From Coriaria nepalensis (lineage: Eukaryota; Streptophyta; Magnoliopsida; Cucurbitales; Coriariaceae): 64,000 nt of DNA. The notes beneath the pieces are model-generated. The model was given only the letters and a program-made list of their open reading frames with translations. It had not been told where the DNA came from and did no database searches. The translations under genes were made by a program, and so were the position numbers. The stretch lies in the NCBI GenBank assembly GCA_027186245.1, contig CP114498.1, positions 9,727,001-9,791,000 of the forward strand, given 5' to 3'. Position 1 is the first letter of the stretch; each line of letters opens with the position of its first letter. Positions 34,053-46,300 of the stretch are shown here, one piece after another.

Positions 34053-35860
34053 CCTCCTACCCTCTACGTTTCTAAAAAATTGTTCCTCTTGAGCTTGGAT
34101 CTGAAGTCGGAAAAGGATATTTTGCGGGGATAAAAAATAATCAGCAGGAGAGAAACGAGAAGAGTTATATCCACTCGAGCATCTTGAAATCAGAGAGTGA
34201 GGATTGGTACAGCAAGAACAAATAATCAAAAGGGGATGAATAGATATCGCAGATCTGAGAATCTGATAGAGATTATGAATAATTAATTGGAACTTAGGAT
34301 TCGAAAATGGAAGAGATGAGGACTGGAGGACCTCATATGGAAGTGGAAGTGGAAGTTGAAGGTGGAAGTCTTTTTGGAGTGAGATAGAAAGAGAAAAGGG
34401 GTGATGGTGGAGGTTAGCTTAAATGCCTAACCATGGTTAGTTGGGAGTGTGAAGATCCAGATCCAACGGTGATTAAGGTATGGGCGGGGGAGAAAGAAAG
34501 ATGTGAGCAGCAGAGTGGGAAGAACATGCATGCGTCCTTATCAACGGTTCCGTAGAGATCCCCACCTCACGTCTCTCCCTGCCAAAAAGTCCATGAAAGC
34601 TGATCGGGAAATTGATGGGCGGGGAGGAATTGACACTGGAGTTGGGGTATAATTACGAGATTACCCGAGTCGAGAAGCTGTTAGTTAACCTGAGATTTGT
34701 TGAGAAAGTCGAGGGAAACATCCCCGCATGTGGCCACGTGGGTGCAACTACGAGATCTGTGCATCTTATGCAACTCATTTATTTTTTTATTTTTTTTTTA
34801 TTTTATTTATTTATTTTCCCTTAAAAAATATAATCTTATTGATAAATAAATAATTGGGAAAAATAAAAATAAAAATAAAAAATAAAAAAAAGTGGAAGGG
34901 AAGGGTTGGGTAGGGAAAGAGTGAGAAGAAGAAGAAGAAAAAGATGATTTGGTAAATGGTAGTGTCTTATCCAATTATGGATCAGTTTGACTACTTTTTG
35001 TTTCTAATTTCTCTTCTCTTTTTTATCTATCCATTCACAAACAGCAACAACGACGACGACGACGACAACAACAACAACATCAAACAACTAACTGTGTCTT
35101 CAATCCGATAAGAGTTTGGCACTCCTCGTAAATTCTTAATACTTTAATATATATATATATATGATTAATTTAATAAATTATATTGATAATAATAATATAT
35201 ATAACAATCTAAAAGATGTTATTAATTTGAAAATAATAATAACAGTGAATATAATATTAAAAGTAAATATTCTTCCTCCATCTCTTCCTCCTGCAAGCCA
35301 CACCTATTCCGACATCCGGCGTCTCTTGATAGAGAATAGAGAGAACGAAGTTCTTGGCGTTGCAGCAGACCTGCAATGCTCGGTGCAACAACAGCTTCAG
35401 AGGATTAGCGTCGTTAGATTCATCCAATACCTCGATCAAATCATCATTGGCGATCTTTTGGCTTCTCCTCCACGGTATCTGCTGCCTAATCAGCCTTGTC
35501 CTAGGCTTCCGCTTCTCTCGCCGACAAGCCAAAATGCTCCTCCTGCAAAGTAATAAGAAAAAGTATTAAACAACATAAAAGTTTTAGAAATTAATACGTA
35601 AATGTCTTCTCTCTAATCATATGAGTATGTTGTATTCCCCATTTTCTCATTCCATGGTTTTGGACATTTGGTTACGATCAACCCTTTTTTTTTTCTTTCT
35701 GTTACTTTTGATTATTTATCTATTATGAACTATGGCTTCATAATAACTCAAACTCTAATACTAAGGATTGGAGCCATAGAATTTCTCACACAAGATACTT
35801 ATTAGATCTAATAGAATTATTTTGTTGTACTTAGACTAATATCAATCCAATCTATTTTTA
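34053..35860. other. AFB2 promoter/leader and gene-poor DNA
   Basis: The first few hundred bases are AFB2 leader and promoter. 34780-34890 is AT-rich low-complexity, and 35050-35085 has CAA/GAC triplet runs. 35265-35555 is a short less AT-rich, exon-like island open on both strands, with no family that I recognise; it could be a captured gene fragment. No intact gene is supported. Confidence 0.5.
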
Positions 35861-36640
35861 ACATTCATTATCATAATCATACATTCATGCTAAGAAATTA
35901 GACATAAAACTAGACCATTCTTTCATGTGATTTCCAATATGTCTTACGACATTCTGCATTATATGCCAAGTGCATAGTTCATGTATAGTTTCTGGTATCA
36001 CTTGAGGCAAAGCATTTAACAAAACGGGATCTTGATCCATAAAGATCGTGTGTGATATTCTTTTAAAAATATTTCAAAAAGTCATTTAAGTGTAGTTATA
36101 GTCTCATCACATAACAAAGCAACCCTAAATATAACCATACCTCTATGGTGATTAAATCTTATAACCTCCCTTTTTACTGTTTGTTTGTTTGTTTTTTTTT
36201 TCCTCTTTGTTCGAATATACGATTTTTGGTCATCCATTATAAAATCTAGATTTGCTCTTGAACATGATGCTTATGCTATCATAATAAACTCATATCTAGC
36301 TTTACCCTTGAGACCTGAGTCTAATATTGTGTCGATGGTGAAGCCATGAACATATGACATATTTGTAAATGCTCTCAAATTATGTATTGTTTCTGATGAC
36401 TCTAGGTAATAATTGTACTCTTCTACAAATTCCTTTATAATTTGATATCTCACTTGTTGATACTAAAGTGATAACCAATCTAGCATGCACATCAATTTTT
36501 GTAAATTCTTTTATCTTCGATACGATGACCTTTTTTAGCACATACAAATCTTAGATGAAATTCTACGCATCTTCATACTTATCATCAAGAAGTACCATAT
36601 CAACTAGAGGCTCGCCAATTTATACATCTCCAAATTACTT
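35860..36640 (-). pseudogene. Degenerate FAR1/FHY3-type (MULE transposase-derived) sequence
   Basis: On the minus strand, broken reading frames match successive parts of FAR1-related proteins. At about 36450-36280, KEFVEEYNYYLESSETIHNL recalls the end of the FAR1 DNA-binding domain and the linker. At about 36170-36000, NHHRGMVIFRVALLCDET and TIFMDQDPVLLNALPQVIPE recall the MULE transposase core (NHH...ALL and TDQD motifs). At about 35990-35880, LCTWHIMQNVVRHIGNHMKE follows. Several stops and frame changes interrupt it, so no protein is made. FAR1-like genes derive from Mutator transposases, so this is either a dead FRS gene or a dead MULE. Confidence 0.75.
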
Positions 36641-36663
36641 AAAACATGCTTTCATATCCTTAA

Positions 36664-36694
<31 letters not shown>

Positions 36695-39600
36695 ATCCCT
36701 AATAAATTTAAAAATAACACCGAAATACAGTTAATTAAACAATAAATTATATAATTTAAAAACAAAATAATTTAAAAATATTTGCTTGTTTATAATAATC
36801 ATAGTATGCTTTAATTTTTATTATTTTCTTATTTTTTTTTATAGAATATATGCTTTACAGATTTCCATTATTATATTATTAATGGGTAGAAGTCATGAAT
36901 AGGTAAAAGCCATGAACAGGTAAAATCCAAATAAAGAAAAATAAGTCAATTCATTTATCATTAGTGGGAATCCATGAACGGGGAAGCCATTAGAGGAACC
37001 TCATGAATGGGTAAAAAAGCTAAATCAAGAAAAACAAGTCATTCACTCATCATACCGATTTTGAAACTTCGTTTGAGGAGAGGGAGCGATGGAAAATGAA
37101 ATGTTTCTGGTCATATGTCGCCGGAGATGGAGGAGGAAGAGTGTGGCTACTGGTTAGAGCATTTGTTTAAGGTATATTAAGTTAAAATGATTAGAGCCAA
37201 ATTAAACGGTCCATAATTATTAGATTAAGAATAAGTATTCAGATTATATTTTAAAAATTAAAACAGTTTAGAGCAAATTTTATTCCTTAAAGGGTGGAGA
37301 TGAAACATAGCAGGACCTGCCATGAACCCCTCATGGCAGGTCCCCTATTCCCATCCCTCCCTCATCCATCAATAATAACCTTATTAGTTCCTTGGTAAAT
37401 TTTGATGCTCCGATTCCCCTTTTCACTCTTCACTTTTCACTTTTCACTTCACCCCCACATTCTCTTCTTTACATAATAATCATCACAGCATCATTATTAT
37501 TATCCTTATTCTGAATTGATTACTCTAACTAACAATCCTGTATATATTAATCTTTAATCTCATAATTAAACATATATAATCACTACTTACGTCATCAAAT
37601 GGTAGTAAATACTAGCTAATGATTTATTATTTTTTTGGGAAAATGAAAGAATCCAAAAGAAAGAAAGAAAGAAAGAAAGAAAGAAGGAAGAAGAAGAATG
37701 TACGTACGATATTGCTCTACCTAACCCTACTATGTGACAACTGCATGGTGGAGTGTACGACGAAATGTAGAGCTGTATCTAATTAAGGAGAAAATTAGGA
37801 ATTTGATTAGACGACGAAAAACAAAGAAGACTATCTACAACCAGCTGCCTTTTGATTTTCTAAACCAAACATTGGAAAGAAAAAACACACACACATGCAA
37901 TGCAAGTTGTACACGTACCTTCAAAAGTCAAATTAACTCAGTAGAGTTTAGTTATTTATAAATTAATTTTATATATAATTGCTGTCAGCTGGCTTTTCTC
38001 CACTGGCATACACAATATACAGTTGCGTGGAGCAAGCAGATGTTCTTTTGACTAATCTCAAAACATCATATGCTCTCTCTTTCAACGATTCAAGCTTTGA
38101 CATTCTTCTTACCCTACTCCATTACTGTTCATCGAGCCTGTTCTTTCTTAATTCTGTGCTATATCTATTATTTAGCACCAATTTTCTAACAAGTTGTAGA
38201 GATATCGATGCGAGCTCATAACTCATAACTCACGGCCCAAAAGGAGATCAAGTATCATATTAATATATCTCCAAATTTAAGATTGCATGCATCTGATTCT
38301 TTGTTTCACGTAATTTACATTTACTTATTTCGTGTAGACTTTGGCCTTACTTTTGTTGAGATAGAAATAAACCACTGCTTATTCTAAATGAATGCATTTC
38401 AGCCTTGGGGTTAGTTGACAAGAAAAATATTGAAACCGAATTTAGAGTTGAGGCCCACATGATCGAGTAGCATCCAGTGTATTCAGATGGTTTAAAAAGG
38501 AGGATGCATGCAGAAGCTATGCTTACATCTTTGCATATCACATCATTATGACCTACTCTGTTTACATTTCACAGATTAATTAGGCCAAGGACCATAACCT
38601 ATAATATACGTAGCACAAGCCTTGATAATATCAGCTCAACCCTTCTCAAGATTTCAGCCCGCTCAACAGATCAAAAAGAGGAAACAAAAACAAAAATTAT
38701 TGGGTGCTTTAGATACGATCATTCTGGAGAATCAACTAGTGACATAAATCACTACTACTTTTCAAACTATGAATGATCATCTATGTATGATTTATGAAAT
38801 CAATGCTTATGCCATTTCTGGGTAATGGTAATATATAGTACCATAGTTTCTTCAAATAAGATGCATCTGATCGTATGATTCTCATCCCGTTCAACACAAC
38901 AAAAACAATACTAGTGCAAATGTTCATTATCATTTCCAAATCTGTGTTTCTGTCTACACTTTGTGAACTTATAGACTACTTACTATAGCAACAGACAGGA
39001 CCATATACAGAATATGAGTTCATGCTTCTGAGGTATGATCAACCAAAGCCAGACTTGATCTTAATCCATACCCATCTCTCTCTATATAATCAATGCTTTC
39101 GTTTTAAATTTCATAGTCGGCCCATGAGTCGTGTGAGACAGACTAGCGGCCTGATCCCACTTTAGAGATCAATGCAGTAAAGATTGGATGGTGAATTTAC
39201 TGAATTTAGCATCCTCTTCAAAACCTTTGCATGGAAGCCAGGTGGCTAGCTTGTTCAGGTAAAAACTAACAGTTAAAGAAAAAAATAAAGAAGAAAGAGG
39301 GAGGTTGATATCTTCATGAAATTCATGAATGACCCAATTTGGTTAAGTAATTACTGAGACACTTTTTCGTTTCTTCCTATAAGTAAGTTGAATTAAGTCA
39401 TATACTGTTACTATATAGGGATTGTGGAGAATCAAGTCAAACGTGAAACGTCTCCATTTTTGCTCTTCGGATCGAGTTCCCTCTTCTCCTCCATCCACTT
39501 TGTTCAACTTCAAAATAAGCAAAGATTCAAAGAACAATCGTCTTCTACAAAAAGTAAGACAAAATAATAAAGAACACATGAGGAAATGAATGAATGGGAT

Positions 39601-40204
39601 GGAAAGAATATGCCGAAAGAGGGAGGAAGTGGTTCGCGGTTGCATGGGAGTTCAGAAGAAAAGCAACACCTGGAGCCTCCGTCGCTCTCCCTTCCGACAC
39701 TCAATATCGAACAACAAGCTCCACTCCCCACTTCTAACTTTGTATCTCTCACTTACTATTCCACACTTCTCAACGCTAACTCAAGCTTCCACTCCATCGC
39801 TCTAACCACATTTCATTATCTAACCCCAGTTTGCATTCTACAATAATATCAATGCTTACTTTTTTTGCCAACCATCAATGCATTTCTCACATTTGTCATC
39901 CAAACCGGAACGAAGGATCCACCCAACTCTGAAATTAATAGAAAGACAATTAATTAGAAGGAAGAAAAGCAAGAGAAAAAAGAGAACATGAATGCACAGG
40001 GCACAAATGTCGCTAAAAAAACCCTCCCTTGCCAAAAATAGTACCCAGATAATTAGAAAGCCATTCATATTATAAGCCTAAGCTCGCTGCAGCTCCTCCA
40101 TCTCGGCTCTCTCTCTCTCTCTTGCTCCACAATCTCTCGCGATTGCCCAGCCTCCAAAGCTACAGAAACTCAGGCCAATCCCCAGCCTAGCTCTATTGTC
40201 GATA
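36641..40204. other. Gene-poor AT-rich region and FUS3 promoter
   Basis: Holds an AATA tetramer run (about 36660-36695), an AAAG tetramer run (about 37660-37686), repeats of ttttcac near 37425-37450, and mostly AT-rich DNA. Short open frames at 37734-38221 and 39586-39846 show no family features and no splice context that I trust. The last 300 bp, with a TATTATAA-like box near 40069-40076 and a CT run at about 40109-40121, is the probable FUS3 core promoter and leader. Confidence 0.5.
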
Positions 40205-40887
40205 ATGATGATGAAGACTGACGACCCAGATCAGCTTCAGAAATTCCAGGAGGGAGCAGTACGGTCTAGTAGTAACACTACTACTGTAGATGATGAGTAT
40301 GTCGATGACGATGATGATGATGATCAAGATTATGACATGAAATCGTCTTCGGGCCATAAGGATTCGGATCGATTCGGGTTGGCCCAAGACCTAGTGGCTG
40401 CAGTCACGGGTTTGGGTATCCGGAGGAAGAAGAGAATGGCCCGCCAGAGAAGATCTTCCACCATCAATCTTCACCTTCTCTCCCTTTCACCACCTAATAC
40501 TCATTCTTCTTCCTCCATTACTACTATTACTACTACCACTACTAATCCTGCTTCTCACGTGCCCATTAATACCTCTCCAATTCTGCCTCCTGCACGTGTG
40601 AGTAATATTTTATCTTCTCCATCATTTTTTATTCTATAGTTCAGGGTTCTTATTAATCAATTAAGCTCCATAAGTAGTATTAACTTGCGAATGATCATCA
40701 TGTTATTAACTTAAGAGATGAATGATGGATCAGGCAATGAATCCAAGAGGGTTGAGATTTCTGTTCCAAAAGGAGCTTAAGAACAGTGATGTTAGCTCCC
40801 TTAGGAGAATGATTCTCCCAAAGGTTCGTCACTATGTTAGCTCCCTTAGGAGAATGATTCTCCCTTACATAACACCATGAATGAGTA

Positions 40888-40925
<38 letters not shown>

Positions 40926-41836
40926 CAAAATAATGAAAAATTCAGAAAGCAGCAGAGGCTCATCTCCCTCGTCTGGAGAGTAAGGAGGGAATTGGTATGA
41001 ACATGGACGACTTGGATGGTCTCCACGTTTGGAACTTCAAGTACAGGTTCATATGTTTCATCCTTATATAATGGCTACATTATATATATATATGCTATAG
41101 CTAGTTCTAATTCATGAATACTTATACATTCGTTATACGTAGGTGAATCTCTAATTTCTTCTTCATCTATGTTTATATTATTTTATCGACTTTGTTGTGT
41201 AATATGATGAACAGGTTCTGGCCTAATAACAACAGCCGAATGTATGTGCTGGAAAACACAGGTATTGTAATTTGTATGGTCTTCTTTAATATGTAATCAC
41301 TTCACTTCATTAAGAATTTAGACACACAACTTCTGTATTGGAATTGTATCAGGGGACTTTGTTAACGCTCACGGCTTGCAGCATGGAGATTCTATCATGC
41401 TGTATCAAGATAATCAAACTCAACATTATGTATGACACAGCTCAATTGGCCTGCCCTAGACATACTCCTGTTAACACAGTTCAATCTCGAATTGCAGGTA
41501 ATTCAGGCCAAAAAGGCTTCAGATCATCAAGAAATATATAGTGAGGTAACAACGAATATTAGTAGCAACGAGCAGCTGCAACTTGTTCACAGTTACGGTT
41601 ATGAGGTTAACCAATCGGGTCTATTTTCGGACGATAACGAGCCGGCAACAATATTTATGGATGATGCAGCGGGCATGTCATTCGTCTATGATACCATCAC
41701 CACCTTCTCCAATGACTCTCCGCTCGATTTTTTGGGTGGATCAATGAGCAGCTATACTACCAGAACCCCTGCAACATCTACTCATCTTGAAGGTTTTGGA
41801 TCCGTCGACAATTTGTCTCTCGATGACTTTTATTAA
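40205..41836 (+). CDS. FUS3: B3-domain transcription factor FUSCA3
   Basis: Master regulator of seed maturation that binds RY (CATGCA) elements in the nucleus, linking ABA and gibberellin balance to storage-protein genes. Six exons: 40205-40597, 40734-40823, 40946-41046, 41215-41261, 41353-41429 and 41498-41836, phase-consistent, 348 residues. The first exon encodes an acidic run (VDDEYVDDDDDDDQDYD) and a basic RRKKRMARQRR stretch. The B3 domain spans exons 2-6: FLFQKELKNSDVSSLRRMIL, KKAAEAHLPRLESKEGI, LDGLHVWNFKYRFWPNN, SRMYVLENTGDFVNAHGLQ and YVIQAKKAS. These blocks separate FUS3 from LEC2 and ABI3. The C-terminal part is acidic and Ser/Thr-rich (activation-like), ending NLSLDDFY. The first ATG of the frame is at 40205, the first of three in a row. 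A 45-bp duplication overlaps the exon 2 donor. Confidence 0.95.
40789..40864 (+). repeat. 45-bp-period tandem duplication across the FUS3 exon 2 donor
   Basis: A 31-bp identical block occurs at 40789-40819, inside exon 2 (codons for VSSLRRMILP), and again at 40834-40864, inside intron 2. In the second copy the donor context is lost: ccaaaggttcg becomes ccttacata. Confidence 0.9.
40893..40923. repeat. AT dinucleotide run in FUS3 intron 2
   Basis: About fourteen AT copies lie between the duplicated block and the exon 3 acceptor, in a 122-bp intron. Confidence 0.9.
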
Positions 41837-42339
41837 TTAATTAAGGCCTCTAATCTGTATTTGTATAAGAAGAACCTGCTGGACGTTCAACATCATTCTG
41901 GGATTCGATCGAGTTTTAAATTTTTTTTTTTTTTTTGTAACTTTTAAGCTAGCTAGCTAGCTGCAGTAGTGCATATATGTTTCTGCTGTGAGCCCATAAT
42001 GTAATAACAAGACTAGCTATGCATAGTTTGCAACTTGTGGTCGCTGTGGGTTGCTTGCTTTGATGTTTGAAATTCGACACCACGAACCGTTGTTGTCTCT
42101 AAACGATACGTCGTACTTCCAATAATCACCCACCGACGTTGTTGATTCATTTTTAAAAAAGGCCCATAAGTTTTCTTGGGCTTTCGGCCCATCCATTTTG
42201 GGTTTGTTTCTTTTGGGACGTAAATATGAAACGCAGTTGGGACTTTCGCTCCAATTTTGGTGATTTCCGCGGCCAATTTTACTACTACCTGCCATCTCTC
42301 TCTGTCTCTCTTTCTCTCTGATAATTCCTTCAACCTGCC
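41837..42339. other. Spacer between FUS3 and VHA-C
   Basis: 3' untranslated region of FUS3, with a T-run near 41922-41936 and a tagc repeat at 41949-41962, then the VHA-C promoter and a CT-rich leader just before 42340. Open frames on the opposite strand here show no family features. Confidence 0.5.
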
Positions 42340-45300
42340 ATGGCGACCAGATACTGGATAGTGTCTCTTCCGGTGCAAGGTTCTGCATCATCTTTGTGGA
42401 ATTCTCTTCAAGAGAGAATCTCCAAGCATTCCTTCGATACTCCTCTCTACAGAGTGACTGCTCTTTCCCTTGAAGATCTGATTCCCCCCTACTTAATTTT
42501 GTTGAAATTTTTCCTGATTCAATTTGATTTGTTGATATCCATTGCCTCCACAGTTTAATATACCTAATCTCCGCGTGGGAACCCTCGATTCCCTTCTTTC
42601 ACTCAGTGACGATCTTCTGAAGGTATGTTTTTAATACCTTTTCAGCTTATCGCGATGAACTGGGTTCTTTCGCGTTATTCGACGCACTAGCCCGAATTGG
42701 TTCGCTTGAACGCCTAGTCACCGTAATCGGACTGCAATTCCCGTTCTTGATCTTTATTTATTGGTTGGGAAGATTTTTTCTTATGTTCTGTCAATTAATT
42801 TAAATGTGCAGTCGAACAGCTTCGTGGAGGGAGTCTCTCACAAGATCAGACGACAGATTGAGGAGTTGGAGCGGGCTTCAGGTGTAGTTAGCAGTGGGTT
42901 AACTGTGGATGGAGTGCCTGTTGATTCGTACCTAACAAGGTGATTGTTGTTCATTAGATCTTTCATTTTGAGTTTTTTGTTCTGAATTTGATTGGTGGTT
43001 TGCGAAGTTAATATGCTGATGTTCTGGTTTTCTGATTGAAGGTTCGTTTGGGATGAAGCCAAGTACCCGACAATGTCACCCTTGCGGGAAATTGTGGACA
43101 ACAGTCATGGTCTTGTGGCAAAGATCGAAGACTATCTGAAGGTAATTTTCTTGTTGAGTTGGTATGTAGTCCAAGCAAAAAGTGAGGACTGATTTTCTTA
43201 TTTTATGTGGTCGAGTAACTAAAAGATAAGTAACCCACAAAAATTGGTTATTGAGTCCTTTCTTTTTTAGTTTATGGTCAAGATTGAATTGGATAGAAGT
43301 TCTCTCTCATGGCAGGTTCGTGTTGCTGAGTACAACAATGTAAGAAGTCGGCTAAATGCTATCAACAGAAAGCAAAGTGGAAGGTAATAGTTTTTTTTTA
43401 TTAAATTCGATTTGAGCTAGAAGAAGTCAGCTAAATGCTAATGAGCTAACTCTTAATGACTTCAGCTTAGCAGTTCGTGATCTTTCCAACATCGTGAAAC
43501 CAGAAGATATAATTACTTCAGAGCATCTTTTAACCCTTCTTGCAGTTGTTCCCAAGTACTCTCAGAAGGATTGGCTGTCTAGCTATGAAACGTTGACTAG
43601 CTATGTGGTAAGATAACTTATCTTTTGTTGCTTCCAATTATAAATCCAATTCCTGCTTGGACAAATTCTAACGGGTGGCAATTGATCATTCTACCTTTCT
43701 GACAGCTGAATTACATTCAATTATATTTATAATGAATCAGGGCATAATATATTAGAACTGTTATGGATAAATTGCATTTACTTTTTTAATGTGTGCTCTT
43801 CTTGCATTTTTCTGATTAATTATACTGAGCCTTTCAGGTGCCAAGGTCTTCCAAGAAGTTGCATGAGGATAATGAGTATGCTCTATATACCGTAACCTTA
43901 TTTGGGCGTGTTGCAGACAATTTTAGAACAAGTGCTCGTGAAAGAGGGTTTCAGGTCAATCTATTGCGGAAGCTGCATTTGTTTTGCTTTTTTTAGCTAT
44001 TCAATGACTGTTTTACTCAAGTGGGTTAACCTCATGGTTTGTATCACATGAAGTTTTCATGCCGACATTTTCTACCTCTGCTAATTTTTTTTCCCATTAT
44101 GTGATACAGATCCGTGATTTCGAATATAGTTCAGATGCACAAGAGGGTAGGAAGCAGGAGTTGGAAAAATTGGTTCAGGATCAAGGAAATTTGAGAAGCT
44201 CTCTTTTGCAATGGTGCTACACTAGTTATGGCGAGGTATTCAAGACCATTTGTAATGGAATAAGTTTGTTAGTGAAAATAGGTTATCTTCCTTTCTCTTT
44301 TGTTGTTTCACCAATGCCTTCTGAAACCATAAAACACAGTCAAATGATCAGGTTTGTGGAAACTTGAAACCCTAGGCTAGTCTTCCCAATGTCAAATGCC
44401 GTGACATTCATCCTAGGATCTCTTGAGAACTGTTTTTTTTTCCTTCTTTTTTTCATTTTATGTTGCCATTAAGTTTGATGCTGTAAGAAGATTACAATGT
44501 ACTGTAAAAGTAATGATTAGGGAATTTATCGAAGCAACAACTGTCCAATCAGGTGATAACTCATTTAGCCAATTATTGCAGAAGTCAGATGTATTCCTCA
44601 GCATAACCAATGATATTCTGTTGTTTGATTTTGGAATTTTGGGTTCTGTTCTTGGTGCTATTGTTATGTTCATGAAAATAATCCAAAGTTCTATAGTTGT
44701 TTTTATTAGTATTTATCTCCCTTACATAAATGCCATTCCTTTCTACTGAGTGAGTTTCTCCCCTACAGGTCTTCAGCTCCTGGATGCACTTTTGTGCTGT
44801 ACGTATTTTTGCTGAGAGCATACTGAGATATGGTTTACCACCGTCTTTTTTGGTATGAGACCTCTTACTTTGAGTCATTTTATTCCACTCAAGCATTTAC
44901 CTTTTTAACTAAGCACTAGTTGTTACATATATTCAGGCAGCTGTTTTAGCCCCATCATTGAAAAGTGAGAAGAAGGTGAGATCAATCCTTGAAGGCTTGT
45001 GCGACACAGCGAACAGGTAAGCTGAAGAAATGTTTGTATGTCTAATGGTGCATAATGATTGAAGTATGGAACTCATTATATTAGATGGTGTCTCAATTAA
45101 AGAACACAGACATCATATTATTTCGGCTGATAAATTATACAGATATTTATAATAGATGCTGAAAACTGCTGCACATATTGGAAATTCTCGATCTAACATT
45201 TTAAACTGTTTGTCCCAATTTTTCATGGAGAGATCATAATCATTTTACTCTCTCAGAGAATTTCATAGGATTTCTAAAATTTTGGTGACTATAATTTTTC

Positions 45301-45534
45301 ATTCTTAGTAGTAACTCATTTATAATTTTTCATTCTTAGTAGTAACTCATTATCAGAGTTCCATGCACTATCTTCTATTGTACATCAATTATCCAAAAAT
45401 TTATCTAAAGTGGGCTCTCATTTTTCCATAGCACATACTGGAAAACAGAAGATGAAGCAGGAGGAGGGATGGTTGGTTTAGCAGGGGATTCAGATGCCCA
45501 TCCATATGTTTCTTTCACAATCAACCTTATTTAA
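42340..45534 (+). CDS. VHA-C: V-type proton ATPase subunit C
   Basis: Subunit C (DET3 in Arabidopsis) of the V1 peripheral complex. It clamps the stators of the vacuolar proton pump and controls reversible V1-V0 assembly. Eleven exons: 42340-42453, 42554-42622, 42812-42939, 43042-43141, 43316-43383, 43466-43607, 43838-43954, 44110-44235, 44769-44852, 44937-45016 and 45432-45534, total 376 residues, the family length. Characteristic peptides are MATRYWIVSLPVQGSASSLW, FVWDEAKYPTMSPLREIV, YNNVRSRLNAINRKQSGS, FGRVADNFRTSARERGFQ, MHFCAVRIFAESILRYGLPP and the ending YVSFTINLI. The protein is soluble and acts on the cytosolic face of vacuole, Golgi and TGN membranes. Intron 8 is long (533 bp), and intron 10 carries a 31-bp tandem duplication. 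No defects are seen. Confidence 0.96.
45290..45353. repeat. 31-bp tandem duplication in VHA-C intron 10
   Basis: A block containing tttttcattcttagtagtaa is followed directly by a second nearly perfect copy. It is entirely intronic. Confidence 0.85.
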
Positions 45535-46300
45535 ATGCTGTTTCTCCAATACTGGCTAATAGTCTGAAGTCACAGGTATCTTCAGACAACAATAATGGTG
45601 TTTTAGAAACTGTATATTAGATTATATTCTTTGGCTGTTTCTGTGAAATTTCATTTCCTATAGATTCGAGAGGGCTTATATTTGTAGGCGGTGTCTGAAA
45701 AGATTTGACAATCTTAAATGTTATTTTATAGTTATCAATTAATCTGGGGGGAGCATCTTACCTCATTTTATGGGTCTTAATCTTTGACAATTATGGTTCT
45801 CCTGCATTTTTTGTTTTCCTTCGAGACTGCAAGTTACAGAACCACGATATACAAGTATGCTGTGTATACACATTTTTATCCTGGTAAAGTGCAAAAAATT
45901 TCTGGATTGCCTGAAATTGTACACAAGAAATGATGCAACCAATTAATGAACTCAAGAAAATGAAAGAAAGCACGAAACAAAAAATATCACCCGAAATGGT
46001 AGAGCCTTACTAAAACACTGGGTACACCCAATCCCTCCATTATTTTCCTTTGCTTGTTCCGGCCAAGGGCCACCATGAGCCTGACCCAACAATGCGAAAT
46101 ATACATAAACTACACAAAAAAAAGTTCTCCACACCAAAAAACAACGAAGGATGAGAGCAAAACCATCCTCCCCAATCCAAAATGAAATTCTCCCCACCAG
46201 CTTGAAAGCTAGCTCTATGTATATTTCAATCCTACGAATTTGAGGTTTTTCCAGTTCTAGAAAGATTTTTAAAAAGCTATATGGTCATCGTTTCAACTAT
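45535..46300. other. Convergent spacer between VHA-C and phosphate carrier genes
   Basis: Both genes end here. AT-rich sequence without a recognisable gene; an open frame at 45952-46197 shows no family features. Confidence 0.5.

Noticed and set aside
37734..38221. Two short plus-strand frames as possible small genes
   Set aside because: No conserved motif, AT-rich surroundings, no promoter or splice signals that stand out.
39586..39846. Small plus-strand frames in the gene-poor region
   Set aside because: Overlapping frames, low complexity, no splice context or family resemblance.
40196..40204. Start of FUS3 at 40196
   Set aside because: The codon there is TTG; the first ATG in the frame is 40205.
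42013..42391. Two minus-strand frames of more than 120 codons upstream of VHA-C
   Set aside because: They overlap each other and the VHA-C first exon and leader; no family features, GA-rich shadow of the CT leader.
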